Positions 18,176 through 25,825 of a stretch of 64,000 nucleotides of DNA are shown here, piece after piece. The position numbers were made by a program, and so were the translations under genes. Source of the stretch: Streptomyces liliifuscus (GTDB lineage: Bacteria; Actinomycetota; Actinomycetes; Streptomycetales; Streptomycetaceae). Where the stretch lies: contig NZ_CP066831.1 of assembly GCF_016598615.1 (NCBI RefSeq), forward strand, positions 7,378,001-7,442,000. Reading direction: 5' to 3'. The notes beneath the pieces are model-generated. The model saw only the letters and a list, made by a program, of their open reading frames with translations, had not been told where the DNA came from and made no database searches. Each line of letters opens with the position of its first letter. The first letter of the stretch is position 1.

Positions 18176-19023
18176 GGACACCGCCGGAGAATGAGGAGGA
18201 GATTCCAGGTGGCGAACTCGCGCAGCCCGGGCGCCTTCGCGACGGCCTGGGCGAGGAACGGCCAGTAGCGGGAACGCGCCGAGACGACCGTGACGTCGTC
18301 CCGGGCGCGCACCTGCCGCAGGGTGGGTCCGATGTGTACGGCGAAGAGGTTCTCGCCGAGGGTGTGCTTGGCGGGCCTGCCGGTACGACGGCTGTAGCGG
18401 GCGCGGGCCCGCTCGGCGCCCAGGTAGTGCCAGGGCGCCCACTCGTGACCGCCCCACGGGGACAGCCAGTTGGTGAACGACACGTAGATCAGCCCGCCGG
18501 GTTTCGTGACCCGCACCATCTCGCTGAGGAAGGTCTGTGGGTCGGACACGTGCTCAAGGACGTTGGAGGAGAAGCAGACGTCGGCGACGCCGTCCGCGAG
18601 CGGCAGCAGATAGCCGTCGGCGACCACCGCGCCCTCCGGCGGCTTCGGTCCGAGCTCGCGCATGTCGGGCTCGAAGAGATAGCCGTGCGCGCCGCGCCGC
18701 CGGAACTCGTCCGTGAAGTAGCCGCCCCCGCCGCCGATGTCCACGACGGTCCGGCCCTTCACCGGACCGTCGTACGCCTCCACCTGGTCGGCCGCGTCGC
18801 GCGCGAGCAGCGAGTAGCAGCCCTCCGGGTCGTCCTGTTCATGGCGGAAGGCGCGGAAGAGGGCGAGGGAACGGCGGAAGGAAGGGTCCTTGAATCCCGT
18901 ACCGGTGCCTGGGCCTGTACCGGTGCCTGGGCCCGTGCCTGTGTCCGGGCCCGTGCCTGTACCCGGGCCCGTGTCTGGACCCGTACCCCGGTGTTCCGGC
19001 CGATTCCCCCGAGCTGGCGTCAT
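18172..19023 (-). CDS. SAM-dependent methyltransferase with Gly-Thr repeat leader
   Basis: 283-residue methyltransferase. Motif I is VVDIGGGGGYFTDEF, followed by YLFEPDMRELG, ADVCFSSNVLEHVSDPQ and KPGGLIYVSFTNW. Such proteins often modify sugars or lipid-linked intermediates. The first 45 residues are an unstructured Gly-Thr-Pro repeat encoded by an 18-bp tandem repeat. The start could instead lie after this leader, but the chosen ATG at 19023 overlaps the glycosyltransferase stop in an ATGA junction, matching the rest of the operon. Confidence 0.83.
   Translation of the reverse strand: MTPARGNRPEHRGTGPDTGPGTGTGPDTGTGPGTGTGPGTGTGFKDPSFRRSLALFRAFRHEQDDPEGCYSLLARDAADQVEAYDGPVKGRTVVDIGGGGGYFTDEFRRRGAHGYLFEPDMRELGPKPPEGAVVADGYLLPLADGVADVCFSSNVLEHVSDPQTFLSEMVRVTKPGGLIYVSFTNWLSPWGGHEWAPWHYLGAERARARYSRRTGRPAKHTLGENLFAVHIGPTLRQVRARDDVTVVSARSRYWPFLAQAVAKAPGLREFATWNLLLILRRCP
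18899..18984 (-). repeat. 18-bp coding tandem repeat (about 4.5 copies)
   Basis: The plus strand shows about four and a half copies of an 18-bp unit (GTACCGGTGCCTGGGCCC and close variants) inside the methyltransferase leader, encoding GTGTGP-type hexapeptides. A whole-codon repeat like this can gain or lose units without a frameshift. Confidence 0.85.
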
Positions 19024-20171
19024 GGCGTCCAGTTCCTCACCGCCTCCGTCGCCACCGCTCGGAACTGGCGGACCGTGCGGTGCCAGCGGAACTGGGTGGC
19101 GCGGTCGCCCGCCGCCTTGCCCATGAGCGTCCGTCGGTGGGTGGACAGGGCGAGGGTGCACCAGGCCGCCGCGAACGAGGACTCGCCGCGGGCCAGCAGG
19201 CCCGTCTCGCCGTCCACGATCGAGTCGCGCAGACCGGGTACGTCGAAGGCGATGGCCGGGGTCTCGCGGGCCGCCGCCTCCGTCACCACGAGGCCCCACC
19301 CCTCGACCGCCGAGGGGTGCAGCAGCAGCCAGGCGGCGCAGAGCAGCCGGTGCTTCTCGGCCTCGGAGACATGACCCCTGAACTCGACGCCAGGGCCCGC
19401 GAGTTGTTCGAGCCGCTCGCGCTCGGGTCCGTCGCCGACGATGACCAGCCGGCCGCCGGTGACCGGGCGGACCCGCTCCCACAGCCGCAGCAGCAGATCG
19501 ATCCGCTTGTACTCGACGAGCCGTCCCATCGCGAGGAACAGGGGTTCCGGGGAGCGCTCGGCCGGCGGGCCGGGCTCCTCGACACCGTTGTGGACGACCC
19601 GGATGCGCTCGCGCTCGACGCCGATCGCGCGCAGGGCGTGTGCCGTCGACGGGGAGACGGCGACCAGCAGGTTGTGGCGCTGTGCGCCGGCCAGTGCCCA
19701 GTGTTCGAGTCTTCGCCCGAGCCGGGCGGCGGGCGCCAGCGGTCCGTTGAACCGCATCCGCCACAGGTCGGTGTGCACGTGGTTGACCAGGCAGAGGGTC
19801 GGCCCGCGATGCCACAGCGGGGCCAGGTACGGCATGCCGTTGCAGACCTCGACGAGCAGGTCGCAGTCGCCGATCTGACGCTGGAACGCCGATCTGGCGC
19901 GCAGATAGTGGCCCAGGTCGCCGCCCGCCGACACGACACGGTAGTCGCGATAGGCGGCGGGGCCGCCGCACAGCAGGGTGACCTGGTGGCCGAGGTGGGT
20001 CAGGCCCTCGGCGAGTCTGTCGACGAGGAGTTCGGAGCCGCCCGCGGCTTCGTTGCCGAAGTCACGACGGGCGAGGAAAACGATTCGGCGCGGCTGTGGG
20101 GGGAGCGCCGGGGGTCGCTGCGCGGAGCGGGGGAAGGCGGCGCGCAACGACGAAGGCACGTGCTGGGGCAT
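19020..20171 (-). CDS. GT4-family glycosyltransferase, first gene of the operon
   Basis: 383-residue GT-B glycosyltransferase, cytoplasmic or membrane-peripheral. The N-terminal acceptor half has RRDFGNEAAGGSELLVDRL and LVNHVHTDLW. The C-terminal nucleotide-sugar half has LFLAMGRLVEYKRID, LVIVGDGPERERL and the GT4 E-x7-E region HPSAVEGWGLVVTEA. It is the promoter-proximal gene of a run of nine overlapping genes on this strand. It probably adds the first or an early sugar of the glycan later handled by the AftD-like enzyme. Donor sugar is unknown. Confidence 0.87.
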   Translation of the reverse strand: MPQHVPSSLRAAFPRSAQRPPALPPQPRRIVFLARRDFGNEAAGGSELLVDRLAEGLTHLGHQVTLLCGGPAAYRDYRVVSAGGDLGHYLRARSAFQRQIGDCDLLVEVCNGMPYLAPLWHRGPTLCLVNHVHTDLWRMRFNGPLAPAARLGRRLEHWALAGAQRHNLLVAVSPSTAHALRAIGVERERIRVVHNGVEEPGPPAERSPEPLFLAMGRLVEYKRIDLLLRLWERVRPVTGGRLVIVGDGPERERLEQLAGPGVEFRGHVSEAEKHRLLCAAWLLLHPSAVEGWGLVVTEAAARETPAIAFDVPGLRDSIVDGETGLLARGESSFAAAWCTLALSTHRRTLMGKAAGDRATQFRWHRTVRQFRAVATEAVRNWTP

Positions 20172-20639
20172 GGGTGCTCCAACTCGTCTCGGGGTGCGGA
20201 ACCAGCGTGAGGGTGGGGTGGGGGGTGAGGTGGGGCTCGGTGCGATGGCGGTGACGGTCTCCCGGTGCGGATCGGTGGTGTCTCGCGGTGCGGGTCGGTC
20301 AGGTCGCGCGGTGCGGATGGGTCGCGGTCGGGGTGGGGGGTGGTGCGGTTCTGTCGGTCCTCGCGGCGCGGGATGTGCCGCGAGTTCCCCGTTCCTGTGG
20401 TGCCGATCCTCACGGCTTCGATGTGGTTCGGCGCGGGAGTCCTGAATCTCCCGCGGACCGAATCCGTACGGATCTGTGGGACGGAACCTGTGGGGCTGAT
20501 CGGTGTGGGTGATGCGGGCCGGCTGTGATGGGGATGTGGTCGGGCTGTGTTCGGGTGGGGTGGACAGTTTTCGCCCGCTGGTTCGTCGCGGCTACTCACC
20601 GAAGTGACAATTTCGGGGCTTTATCCAGCTGACGTCTCA
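20172..20639. promoter_or_regulatory. 468-bp leader region of the envelope-glycan operon
   Basis: This gap lies between the PorA-like gene and the glycosyltransferase, and no credible gene was found in it. Its middle (about 20260-20340) is G-rich, with several loose CGCGGTGCGG repeats. A weak minus-strand -35-like TTGTCA (20605-20610) lies inside a small stem, CCGAA-N8-TTCGG (20599-20616). The operon promoter should be here or just upstream, but I cannot fix it. Confidence 0.4.
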
Positions 20640-21617
20640 TCACATTGTGAGCGGCTGCTGGGAGCTCTCGGACGTTTCGGGATGCGGACGCCCGCGTACC
20701 ACCAAAACGACCCCCACAAGTGCGAGCAGGAAGCCCGCCACACCCGTCCCGATCGGCAACGTCTGCCCCACCATGCGCAGCATTCCGCTGTCCGTGTCGG
20801 CGAGATCGACCTGTTCCTTCTGGGTCTCGGTGGTGAAGGCGATCCGCTCGCTGTCGAGCAGCACCACGGCGTCCTTGTCGCCGCCGGGAGCCCGGAGCGT
20901 CTTGCGGGGGCCGATCGCCGCGTAGATGATCCGGCCGGTGCGCTGGTCGGCCACGAGCTCGATGCCGTGGTTGGCGTACCACTCCTCGGCGAGCACCTGG
21001 CCGCCGTCCTTCTCGCCCACGATCGTGCCCGGTACGAGCCGGGTTCCGGTCTTGGTGGCGGGCACGGTTCCGGTGAAGCGGAGGCCCTCGTACCCCTGGA
21101 TCTTCTTCGTGCCCTTGTACGCCAGGGTGACGGTCGAGCCGAGCGTGCTGTCCCACCAGATGTAGGAGCGTTTCTGCACGTCGAAGGGGAACTTCAGATA
21201 CGCCTCGCCCTCGTAGTAAGGCTCCTCGTCGCAGCAGTGGACCGGCTTGTTCGTCTTGCGGTCGGTGACCCAGCGCTCCATGGTCCACTGCAGCGAGTCA
21301 TGGGGATCGGCGGCGGGCAGCGACTTGTCGGTGTCCACGGACGTGGACACGTCCCAGACGGCCCGGCCGCTCTTCTCGCTGTCGGCGACATCGCCGCGGA
21401 CCTGGCGGGTGATGGTGATCTTCTTGTCGCGGACGGTCTCGATCTCGTCCGTGTCGAAATAGCTGCCCGTACCGGTGAAGACGGTCTTCGAGTCGATGTC
21501 CACGGGCGTGCGTTGAGCACGTGGCTCGACGTACCAGGCGAGCAGGGGGGCCAGGACGAGCAGGAACACGCCCAGACCCAGGACGACCAGTGAAAAGGGT
21601 GAGGCAGTACGGCGCAT
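20640..21617 (-). CDS. DUF3068/PorA-like membrane-anchored protein
   Basis: 325-residue actinobacterial protein with an N-terminal membrane helix (SLVVLGLGVFLLVLAPLLA), a large extracytoplasmic domain, and a second helix near the C-terminus (GFLLALVGVVLVVRG). It matches the DUF3068 family, annotated as PorA-like after mycobacterial and corynebacterial proteins. A CC pair at about residue 145 (VHCCDEEPYY) may form a disulfide or metal site. The ATG at 21617 follows GGAG by about 8 bases. It is on the same strand as the glycan operon, 468 bp upstream, and is a plausible functional partner. Confidence 0.82.
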   Translation of the reverse strand: MRRTASPFSLVVLGLGVFLLVLAPLLAWYVEPRAQRTPVDIDSKTVFTGTGSYFDTDEIETVRDKKITITRQVRGDVADSEKSGRAVWDVSTSVDTDKSLPAADPHDSLQWTMERWVTDRKTNKPVHCCDEEPYYEGEAYLKFPFDVQKRSYIWWDSTLGSTVTLAYKGTKKIQGYEGLRFTGTVPATKTGTRLVPGTIVGEKDGGQVLAEEWYANHGIELVADQRTGRIIYAAIGPRKTLRAPGGDKDAVVLLDSERIAFTTETQKEQVDLADTDSGMLRMVGQTLPIGTGVAGFLLALVGVVLVVRGRPHPETSESSQQPLTM

Positions 21618-21716
21618 CCGGGCACTCCAGGGGCTCGTGGTGACACGGCACGGGCTGTGCCGGCACGGTGGGGGAGGGTGCACGTGCGGTATGGGGCGGG
21701 AACCGTAGGCGCACCC

Positions 21717-21731
21717 TTGACGAAGTGTCAA
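21717..21731. promoter_or_regulatory. TTGAC-N5-GTCAA inverted repeat in divergent promoter
   Basis: A perfect 5-bp inverted repeat with a 5-bp centre lies between the divergent DUF3068 gene and the small-peptide/PucR pair. Its left arm could be a plus-strand -35 (TTGACG), so a bound protein would block it. Confidence 0.4.
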
Positions 21732-21848
21732 TGCGTTGTCGAGACTGGGGGCTCGCCGGACGGGACCGGCGAACAGGGCTGGGGCCCGCGAGCCGTAATC
21801 GCGGGTGTACCGGGGTGGGTGGACCTCCGACAGAGAGGCTGACCCGCG

Positions 21849-22001
21849 ATGCCCAGACTGCTGGCCGCCCTGCTGACCGTGGCGGCCGCCGCCGCACTAG
21901 CCGTGGGCGCCGCCCTCGGTATCGTCGCGCTGCTCGATGCGACCCCCGACCAGCCGAACACGCCGCTCATCACCTATGAGACGGCCGGCCAGGAGCGCTG
22001 A
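21849..22001 (+). CDS. 50-residue single-span membrane peptide
   Basis: Short open frame starting with ATG at 21849 and ending with TGA two bases before the PucR-type gene. It begins MPRLLAALLTVAAAAA, forms one hydrophobic helix to about residue 29, and ends in a polar tail, TPDQPNTPLITYETAGQER. The layout (short helix, short exported or cytoplasmic tail) resembles the small actinobacterial DUF2613 family. A clean stop, GC-rich third positions and tight spacing to the downstream start support a real gene co-translated with the regulator. Function unknown. Confidence 0.68.
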   Translation: MPRLLAALLTVAAAAALAVGAALGIVALLDATPDQPNTPLITYETAGQER

Positions 22002-22003
22002 CC

Positions 22004-23245
22004 ATGGCCCTACGCCGGGGACCCGTCACCGTGCGCTCGGCCTGGCACGACGTGCCGCGCCTCCAGGTGCGCCAGTTCGCGGCGCTCGCCATGGCCGAGG
22101 CGCCCGTACTCGCCGAGGAGATCCTTCAGGAAATACGTCACGAATATCCCCATCTGCCCGTCGTGCTCGACGACTCGGGCGAACCGATGGCGCTCGTCGG
22201 GATCCGGCGGGCCATCGAGGTGTTCGTCCAGCACCTGGAGACCGCCGAGGGCCGCCCGCGCGTCCACCCCGAGGTCTTCCAGGAGTTCGGCCGCGGCGAG
22301 GGCCTGCACGGCCGCAGCCTCGACTCGCTCCAGGCGATCTACCGGCTCGGCGTACGCCTCGCCTGGCGCCGTTTCGCCGAGATCGGGACGCGGGTGGAGA
22401 TACCGCCGCCCGCGATGTACGAGCTGGTCGACGCCGGTTACGAGTACCTGGACGGGCTGGTCGACCAGTCCGTACGCGGATACGCCGAGGCCGCCGCCCG
22501 GCAGGCCGGGGAACGCCTGCGTCTGCAACGGCGGTTGATGGAACTGCTGCTCGCCGAGCACCACCGGGGCGATCCGGCCGAGGCGCTCTCGGAGCGGGCC
22601 GCCCGGATCGGCTGGCCGCTGCCGGACAAGGTCGCGGTGGGCGTACTGCTGCGGCCCGCCCGCGAGGCCGTCGCGCCCGCCGTCGGACAGGGTGTGCTCC
22701 TCGACATGGAGTACGAGCAGCCCCGGATGGTCGTGCCCGAGCCGGACGCCGCCGGGCGCCCCGAGCTGCTGCACCGGGCGCTCACGGGGTGGGCCGGCGC
22801 GATCGGTCCGCCCGTCCCGCTGGCCGACGCGGCGAAGTCGCTGCGCTGGGCCGAGGCGGCGGTACGGCTCATGGAGCGCGGGCTGCTGCCACCGGGCGAG
22901 GTGCTGTACTGCACCGAGCACACGGAGGCGCTGGTCCTGCTGCAGCCCGAGGAACTGATCGACGACCTGGCGCTGCGGTGTCTGGAGCCGCTCGCTCACT
23001 GCGGGCCCACGCACGGGCGGCGGCTCGCGGAGACCCTGCTGGCGTGGCTGGAGACGCGGGGCGGGGCTCCCGAGGTGGCCGCGCGCCTTGGGGTCCATCC
23101 ACAGACCGTGCGGTATCGCCTCCGGCAGATTCGGGAACTGTGGGGCGACGAGGTCGACGATCCGGACCGTCGCTTCGAGCTGGAACTGGTGCTGCGCGCT
23201 CAGCGGCTTCGGGGGGAACTGGGCGATCCCCGCGCCCGGCGATAA
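22004..23245 (+). CDS. PucR-type regulator with C-terminal HTH
   Basis: 413-residue regulator of the PucR/CdaR class. The N-terminal 170 residues are helical (RsbRD-like in appearance) and the middle resembles a GGDEF-like degenerate sensor. The C-terminal PucR HTH is clear: LAETLLAWLETRGGAPEVAARLG, then VHPQTVRYRLRQIRELWG. It follows the 50-residue membrane peptide by two bases, so the peptide may signal to it or anchor it. No target is evident. Downstream lies the IclR sugar locus, separated by 187 bp. Confidence 0.83.
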   Translation: MALRRGPVTVRSAWHDVPRLQVRQFAALAMAEAPVLAEEILQEIRHEYPHLPVVLDDSGEPMALVGIRRAIEVFVQHLETAEGRPRVHPEVFQEFGRGEGLHGRSLDSLQAIYRLGVRLAWRRFAEIGTRVEIPPPAMYELVDAGYEYLDGLVDQSVRGYAEAAARQAGERLRLQRRLMELLLAEHHRGDPAEALSERAARIGWPLPDKVAVGVLLRPAREAVAPAVGQGVLLDMEYEQPRMVVPEPDAAGRPELLHRALTGWAGAIGPPVPLADAAKSLRWAEAAVRLMERGLLPPGEVLYCTEHTEALVLLQPEELIDDLALRCLEPLAHCGPTHGRRLAETLLAWLETRGGAPEVAARLGVHPQTVRYRLRQIRELWGDEVDDPDRRFELELVLRAQRLRGELGDPRARR

Positions 23246-23346
23246 CCGATTTTTCCCACCCACCCACCCGTTCACCGCGTGCCCTCCGGTGGCCCTCGGG
23301 CACACCCCCACCCGTAACCGCTCGCCCACCCGTTGTCGCAAGGCCA

Positions 23347-23376
23347 TTGCCCGGCCGTAATCGGTATGAGTAGCCT
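23347..23376 (+). promoter_or_regulatory. IclR-gene promoter
   Basis: TTGCCC (23347-23352), an 18-bp spacer and TAGCCT (23371-23376) form a modest sigma-70-type promoter for the IclR-lactonase operon. The -10 ends two bases before the first of two tandem operator boxes, the same layout as the other promoters of this presumed regulon. Confidence 0.5.
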
Positions 23377-23378
23377 GT

Positions 23379-23413
23379 GTTCGCTATGCCGATCGTCTGT
23401 TGAAATTTCGAAC
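23379..23413. promoter_or_regulatory. Tandem GTTCG-N6-CGAAC boxes (IclR autoregulation)
   Basis: Box 1 (23379-23394) is GTTCG-CTATGC-CGATC. Box 2 (23398-23413) is TGTTG-AAATTT-CGAAC. They are exactly 19 bp apart, immediately after the -10 and before the GTG start at 23433. The same 19-bp pairing occurs at 25306, 35456, 44836 and 47356. Binding by the adjacent IclR protein is inferred from this linkage. Confidence 0.68.
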
Positions 23414-23432
23414 ACAAGGGAGGGGGCCAGTA

Positions 23433-24206
23433 GTGGGACGCCTCGTACCTGCCGTAACCAGGGCTCTCGACATACTGGAGCTATTTCTCGACGGAGACGG
23501 CACGCTCTCCGCTCCCGACATCGTGCGCAAGCTCCAGTTGCCGCGCACCACCGTGCACGAGCTGGTGACGACACTTGCCGCCCGTTCGTACATCACGCCC
23601 GTACCGGGTCAGCCGGGACGTTACCGGCTCGGGGTGCGCCCGTACCAGCTCGGCAGCCGCTATTCCGAGCAGCTCGACCTCGCCGCCGAGGGTCAGCAGG
23701 TCGCCCGGTCCGTCGCGGAGACCTGCGACGAGACCGTGCACGTGGCGATCCTGGAGGGCACGGACGTCATCTACATCGCCAAGGTCGACTCCACGCACGC
23801 CGTGCGCATGGTGTCCGCCGCGGGCCGCCGGCTGCCCGCCCACTGCACCTCCGTGGGCAAGATGCTGCTCGCCTCGCTCTCCGAGCCCGAGCTGACCTCG
23901 CGGATCCCCGACGACGCCGACCTGGTCCGGATGACGCCCAACAGCATCACCGAGCCGGCCGCCCTGCGTGAGGCCCTCACCGAGATCCGCGCCCGCGGCA
24001 TCGCGGTGGAGAGCCGAGAGTCGAACCCCGACGTCAGCTGTGTCGCCGCGCCGGTGCGCGACCGCACGGGGCAGGTCGTGGCCGCGCTCTCCATCTCCGT
24101 GCCGATGATCCGCTGGAGCGACGAGCGCCGCGGCGAGCTGGAGCAGCTCGCCGCGAAGGGCGCCGGCGAGCTGTCGGAGCGGCTCGGGCACCGGAGCGTG
24201 GGATGA
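23433..24206 (+). CDS. IclR-family regulator of the sugar regulon
   Basis: 257-residue regulator. The N-terminal winged helix is VTRALDILELFLDGDGTLSAPD followed by LQLPRTTVHELVTTLAA. The IclR effector domain follows, with VHVAILEGTDVIYIAKVDS, AHCTSVGKMLLASL and VAALSISVP. The GTG at 23433 is chosen over TTG 23400 because GGGAGGGGG precedes it and because the TTG lies inside the operator. It overlaps the lactonase gene by ATGA. Tandem boxes in its own promoter recur before an arabinanase, a dehydratase and other sugar genes, so it is probably the local repressor. The inducer is likely a sugar acid or sugar. Confidence 0.88.
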   Translation: MGRLVPAVTRALDILELFLDGDGTLSAPDIVRKLQLPRTTVHELVTTLAARSYITPVPGQPGRYRLGVRPYQLGSRYSEQLDLAAEGQQVARSVAETCDETVHVAILEGTDVIYIAKVDSTHAVRMVSAAGRRLPAHCTSVGKMLLASLSEPELTSRIPDDADLVRMTPNSITEPAALREALTEIRARGIAVESRESNPDVSCVAAPVRDRTGQVVAALSISVPMIRWSDERRGELEQLAAKGAGELSERLGHRSVG

Positions 24207-25144
24207 CGTACGCGTACGAGGTCGCCGTCCGGGCGGAGGCGGCCCTCGGCGAAGGCCCCACCTGGGACGCCGATGCTCAGCGGCTGATCTGGATCGACAT
24301 CCTCGGCTCCCGGGTCCACACCTACGACCCGGTCTCCGGCCGCCGCACGGTCATGGCGACCGAGCAGCACGTGGGCGCCGCGAAGCCGCGCGCGAACGGC
24401 GGGCTGATCGTCAACCTCCGCGACGGCGTGGGCCTTTACGGGCCGGGCGGGGGGCCTTCGGGTGTCTCGGGTGCGTCGGGTGCCGTAGGTGACTTGGACG
24501 GCGGGGGCGACTCGGACGGTTCGAGCGACTCGGATGGCTCGGGCGGTTTTCGGTGGTTGCACCGAGAGGTCGTCCCCGGTCGCCGCGCCAACGACGCGGC
24601 GGTCGCGCCCGACGGCGCCCTGTGGGCGGGCACCATGCGCTACGACGAGGCGCCGGGCGGCGGCACGCTCTCCCGTGTCGCCCCCGACGGCACGGTCGAG
24701 ACGGTTCTCGACGACGTGGCGGTGAGCAACGGCACGGGCTGGAGCCCCGACGGCCGCCTCATGTACTACATCGACTCGCCGACCCGCCGGATCGACGTCT
24801 TCGACTTCGACGGCCAACGGGCCACCGGCAGGCGCGAGTTGGCGGTCGTCGAGGAGGGCGACGGCTTCCCCGACGGCCTCACCGTCGACGCCGACGGCTG
24901 CGTCTGGGTCGCCCTGTGGGACGGCGGCGCGGTCCGCCGTTACACCCCGGACGGCAAGCTGGACCGTGTCGTGGAACTGCCCGTCCCACGCCCGACGGCC
25001 TGCACGTTCGGCGGCGCCGACCTGACCGATCTGTACATCACGACGGCCCGTACGGGTCTGGAGGCGCCGCATCCCCTCGCAGGCTCGGTGCTCGTCGTCC
25101 CCGGGGCGGGCAAGGGCCTGCTCCAGCCTCCGTTCGCCGGCTGA
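24203..25144 (+). CDS. SMP-30/gluconolactonase-family sugar lactonase
   Basis: 313-residue six-bladed beta-propeller lactonase that would open an aldonolactone to its acid. Metal-site features are visible: LGEGPTWDADAQRLIWIDIL (first Glu), the Asn in GRRANDAAVAPDG, SNGTGWSPDG and EGDGFPDGLTVDADG. A low-complexity Gly/Ser/Asp insert (about residues 83-113) interrupts the propeller at a loop. Its start overlaps the IclR stop by four bases. Beside an arabinofuranosidase and a sugar-acid dehydratase, L-arabinono- or D-galactonolactone are the likeliest substrates; that is inference. Confidence 0.85.
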   Translation: MTYAYEVAVRAEAALGEGPTWDADAQRLIWIDILGSRVHTYDPVSGRRTVMATEQHVGAAKPRANGGLIVNLRDGVGLYGPGGGPSGVSGASGAVGDLDGGGDSDGSSDSDGSGGFRWLHREVVPGRRANDAAVAPDGALWAGTMRYDEAPGGGTLSRVAPDGTVETVLDDVAVSNGTGWSPDGRLMYYIDSPTRRIDVFDFDGQRATGRRELAVVEEGDGFPDGLTVDADGCVWVALWDGGAVRRYTPDGKLDRVVELPVPRPTACTFGGADLTDLYITTARTGLEAPHPLAGSVLVVPGAGKGLLQPPFAG

Positions 25145-25170
25145 CCGCGCGGCGGCCGACGTCCCGTAGA

Positions 25171-25216
25171 GCACCGGGAAAGCATCCGGGAAAGCACCTG
25201 CGAAGCACCTGGGAAA
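25171..25216. repeat. GCACCxGGGAAA short tandem repeat, 4 units
   Basis: Four units of about 11-12 bp (GCACCGGGAAA, GCATCCGGGAAA, GCACCTGCGAA, GCACCTGGGAAA) sit head to tail directly after the lactonase gene and before its terminator. Confidence 0.7.
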
Positions 25217-25226
25217 GCGCCCCGAA

Positions 25227-25260
25227 GCCCCCGTCCGATCGCCGGACGGGGGCCGCTGTT
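25227..25260 (+). terminator. Rho-independent terminator of the IclR-lactonase operon
   Basis: GCCCCCGTCCG / CGGACGGGGGC forms an 11-bp GC stem with a 5-base loop, soon followed by a run of T in TGTTTTTG. It separates the IclR-lactonase operon from the promoter of the eroded importer. Confidence 0.85.
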
Positions 25261-25273
25261 TTTGTGCAAACCA

Positions 25274-25302
25274 TTGACTAGTAAGCGCTTCCTATCTACG
25301 GT
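25274..25302 (+). promoter_or_regulatory. Promoter of the eroded ABC importer, with LacI-like dyad
   Basis: TTGACT (25274-25279), a 17-bp spacer and TACGGT (25297-25302). The spacer holds AAGCGCTT (25283-25290), an 8-bp palindrome like the core of LacI-family operators. The -10 ends three bases before the first tandem GTTCG box. Confidence 0.55.
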
Positions 25303-25305
25303 CCC

Positions 25306-25340
25306 GTTCGAAGTTACGAGCATTCATCGAAATTTCGAAC
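25306..25340. promoter_or_regulatory. Tandem GTTCG-N6-CGAAC boxes upstream of eroded importer
   Basis: Box 1 (25306-25321) is GTTCG-AAGTTA-CGAGC. Box 2 (25325-25340) is CATCG-AAATTT-CGAAC, whose core TCGAAATTTCGA is a perfect 12-bp palindrome. Spacing is 19 bp, directly after the -10. The operator is intact although the genes it once controlled are broken. It may still drive the downstream arabinofuranosidase if transcripts cross the transposon. Confidence 0.68.
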
Positions 25341-25353
25341 AGTTAGGCAAGGT

Positions 25354-25825
25354 ATGGGACGACCTGGCCTGAATCGCAGGCAGATCCTGGCGGGACTGAG
25401 CGGGCTGACGGTCGCGGGCAGCCTCGGATTCGCCGCACTCGGCACCGGGGCGGACGCACTCGCCTCCGGCGCGGACACCCGCGTCCGCTACTGGAACCTC
25501 TTCAGCGGCGGCGACGGGTACAACATGATCGCGATGCTGGACGCCTTCCGCGAGGCGAACCCCGGCATCGACGTGAAGGACTCCACCCTCCAGTGGGGCA
25601 GCCCCTTCTACACCAAGCTGGCCATGGCGGCGGCGGGCAACCGCGCGCCCGACCTCGGCGTCATGCACATGGGCCGGGTCACCGGCTTCTCGCCGGACCG
25701 GCTCCTGGACCCCTGGGACACCGCCCTGCTCGCCAAGTACGGCGTGCGGGAAGCCGACTTCAACCCCGAGCTGTGGAAGCGAGCCGTCATCGACGGCACG
25801 CTGTACGCCCTCCCGCTCGACATCC
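25354..25825 (+). pseudogene. 5' fragment of a sugar ABC solute-binding protein
   Basis: Starts like a normal extracellular solute-binding protein: a twin-arginine-like basic leader (NRRQILAGLSGLTVAG), a signal region, then VRYWNLFSGGDGYNMIAMLD, APDLGVMHMGRV and TLYALPLDIHV. Similarity stops at about codon 157, roughly a third of the usual 420-450 residues, and the reading frame continues into permease-like sequence. The remaining two thirds are deleted. The protein cannot bind substrate as encoded. Confidence 0.8.

Noticed and set aside
13199..18268. Plus-strand open frame of 1689 codons
   Set aside because: Antisense shadow of the AftD-like gene, with low-complexity composition and no family features.
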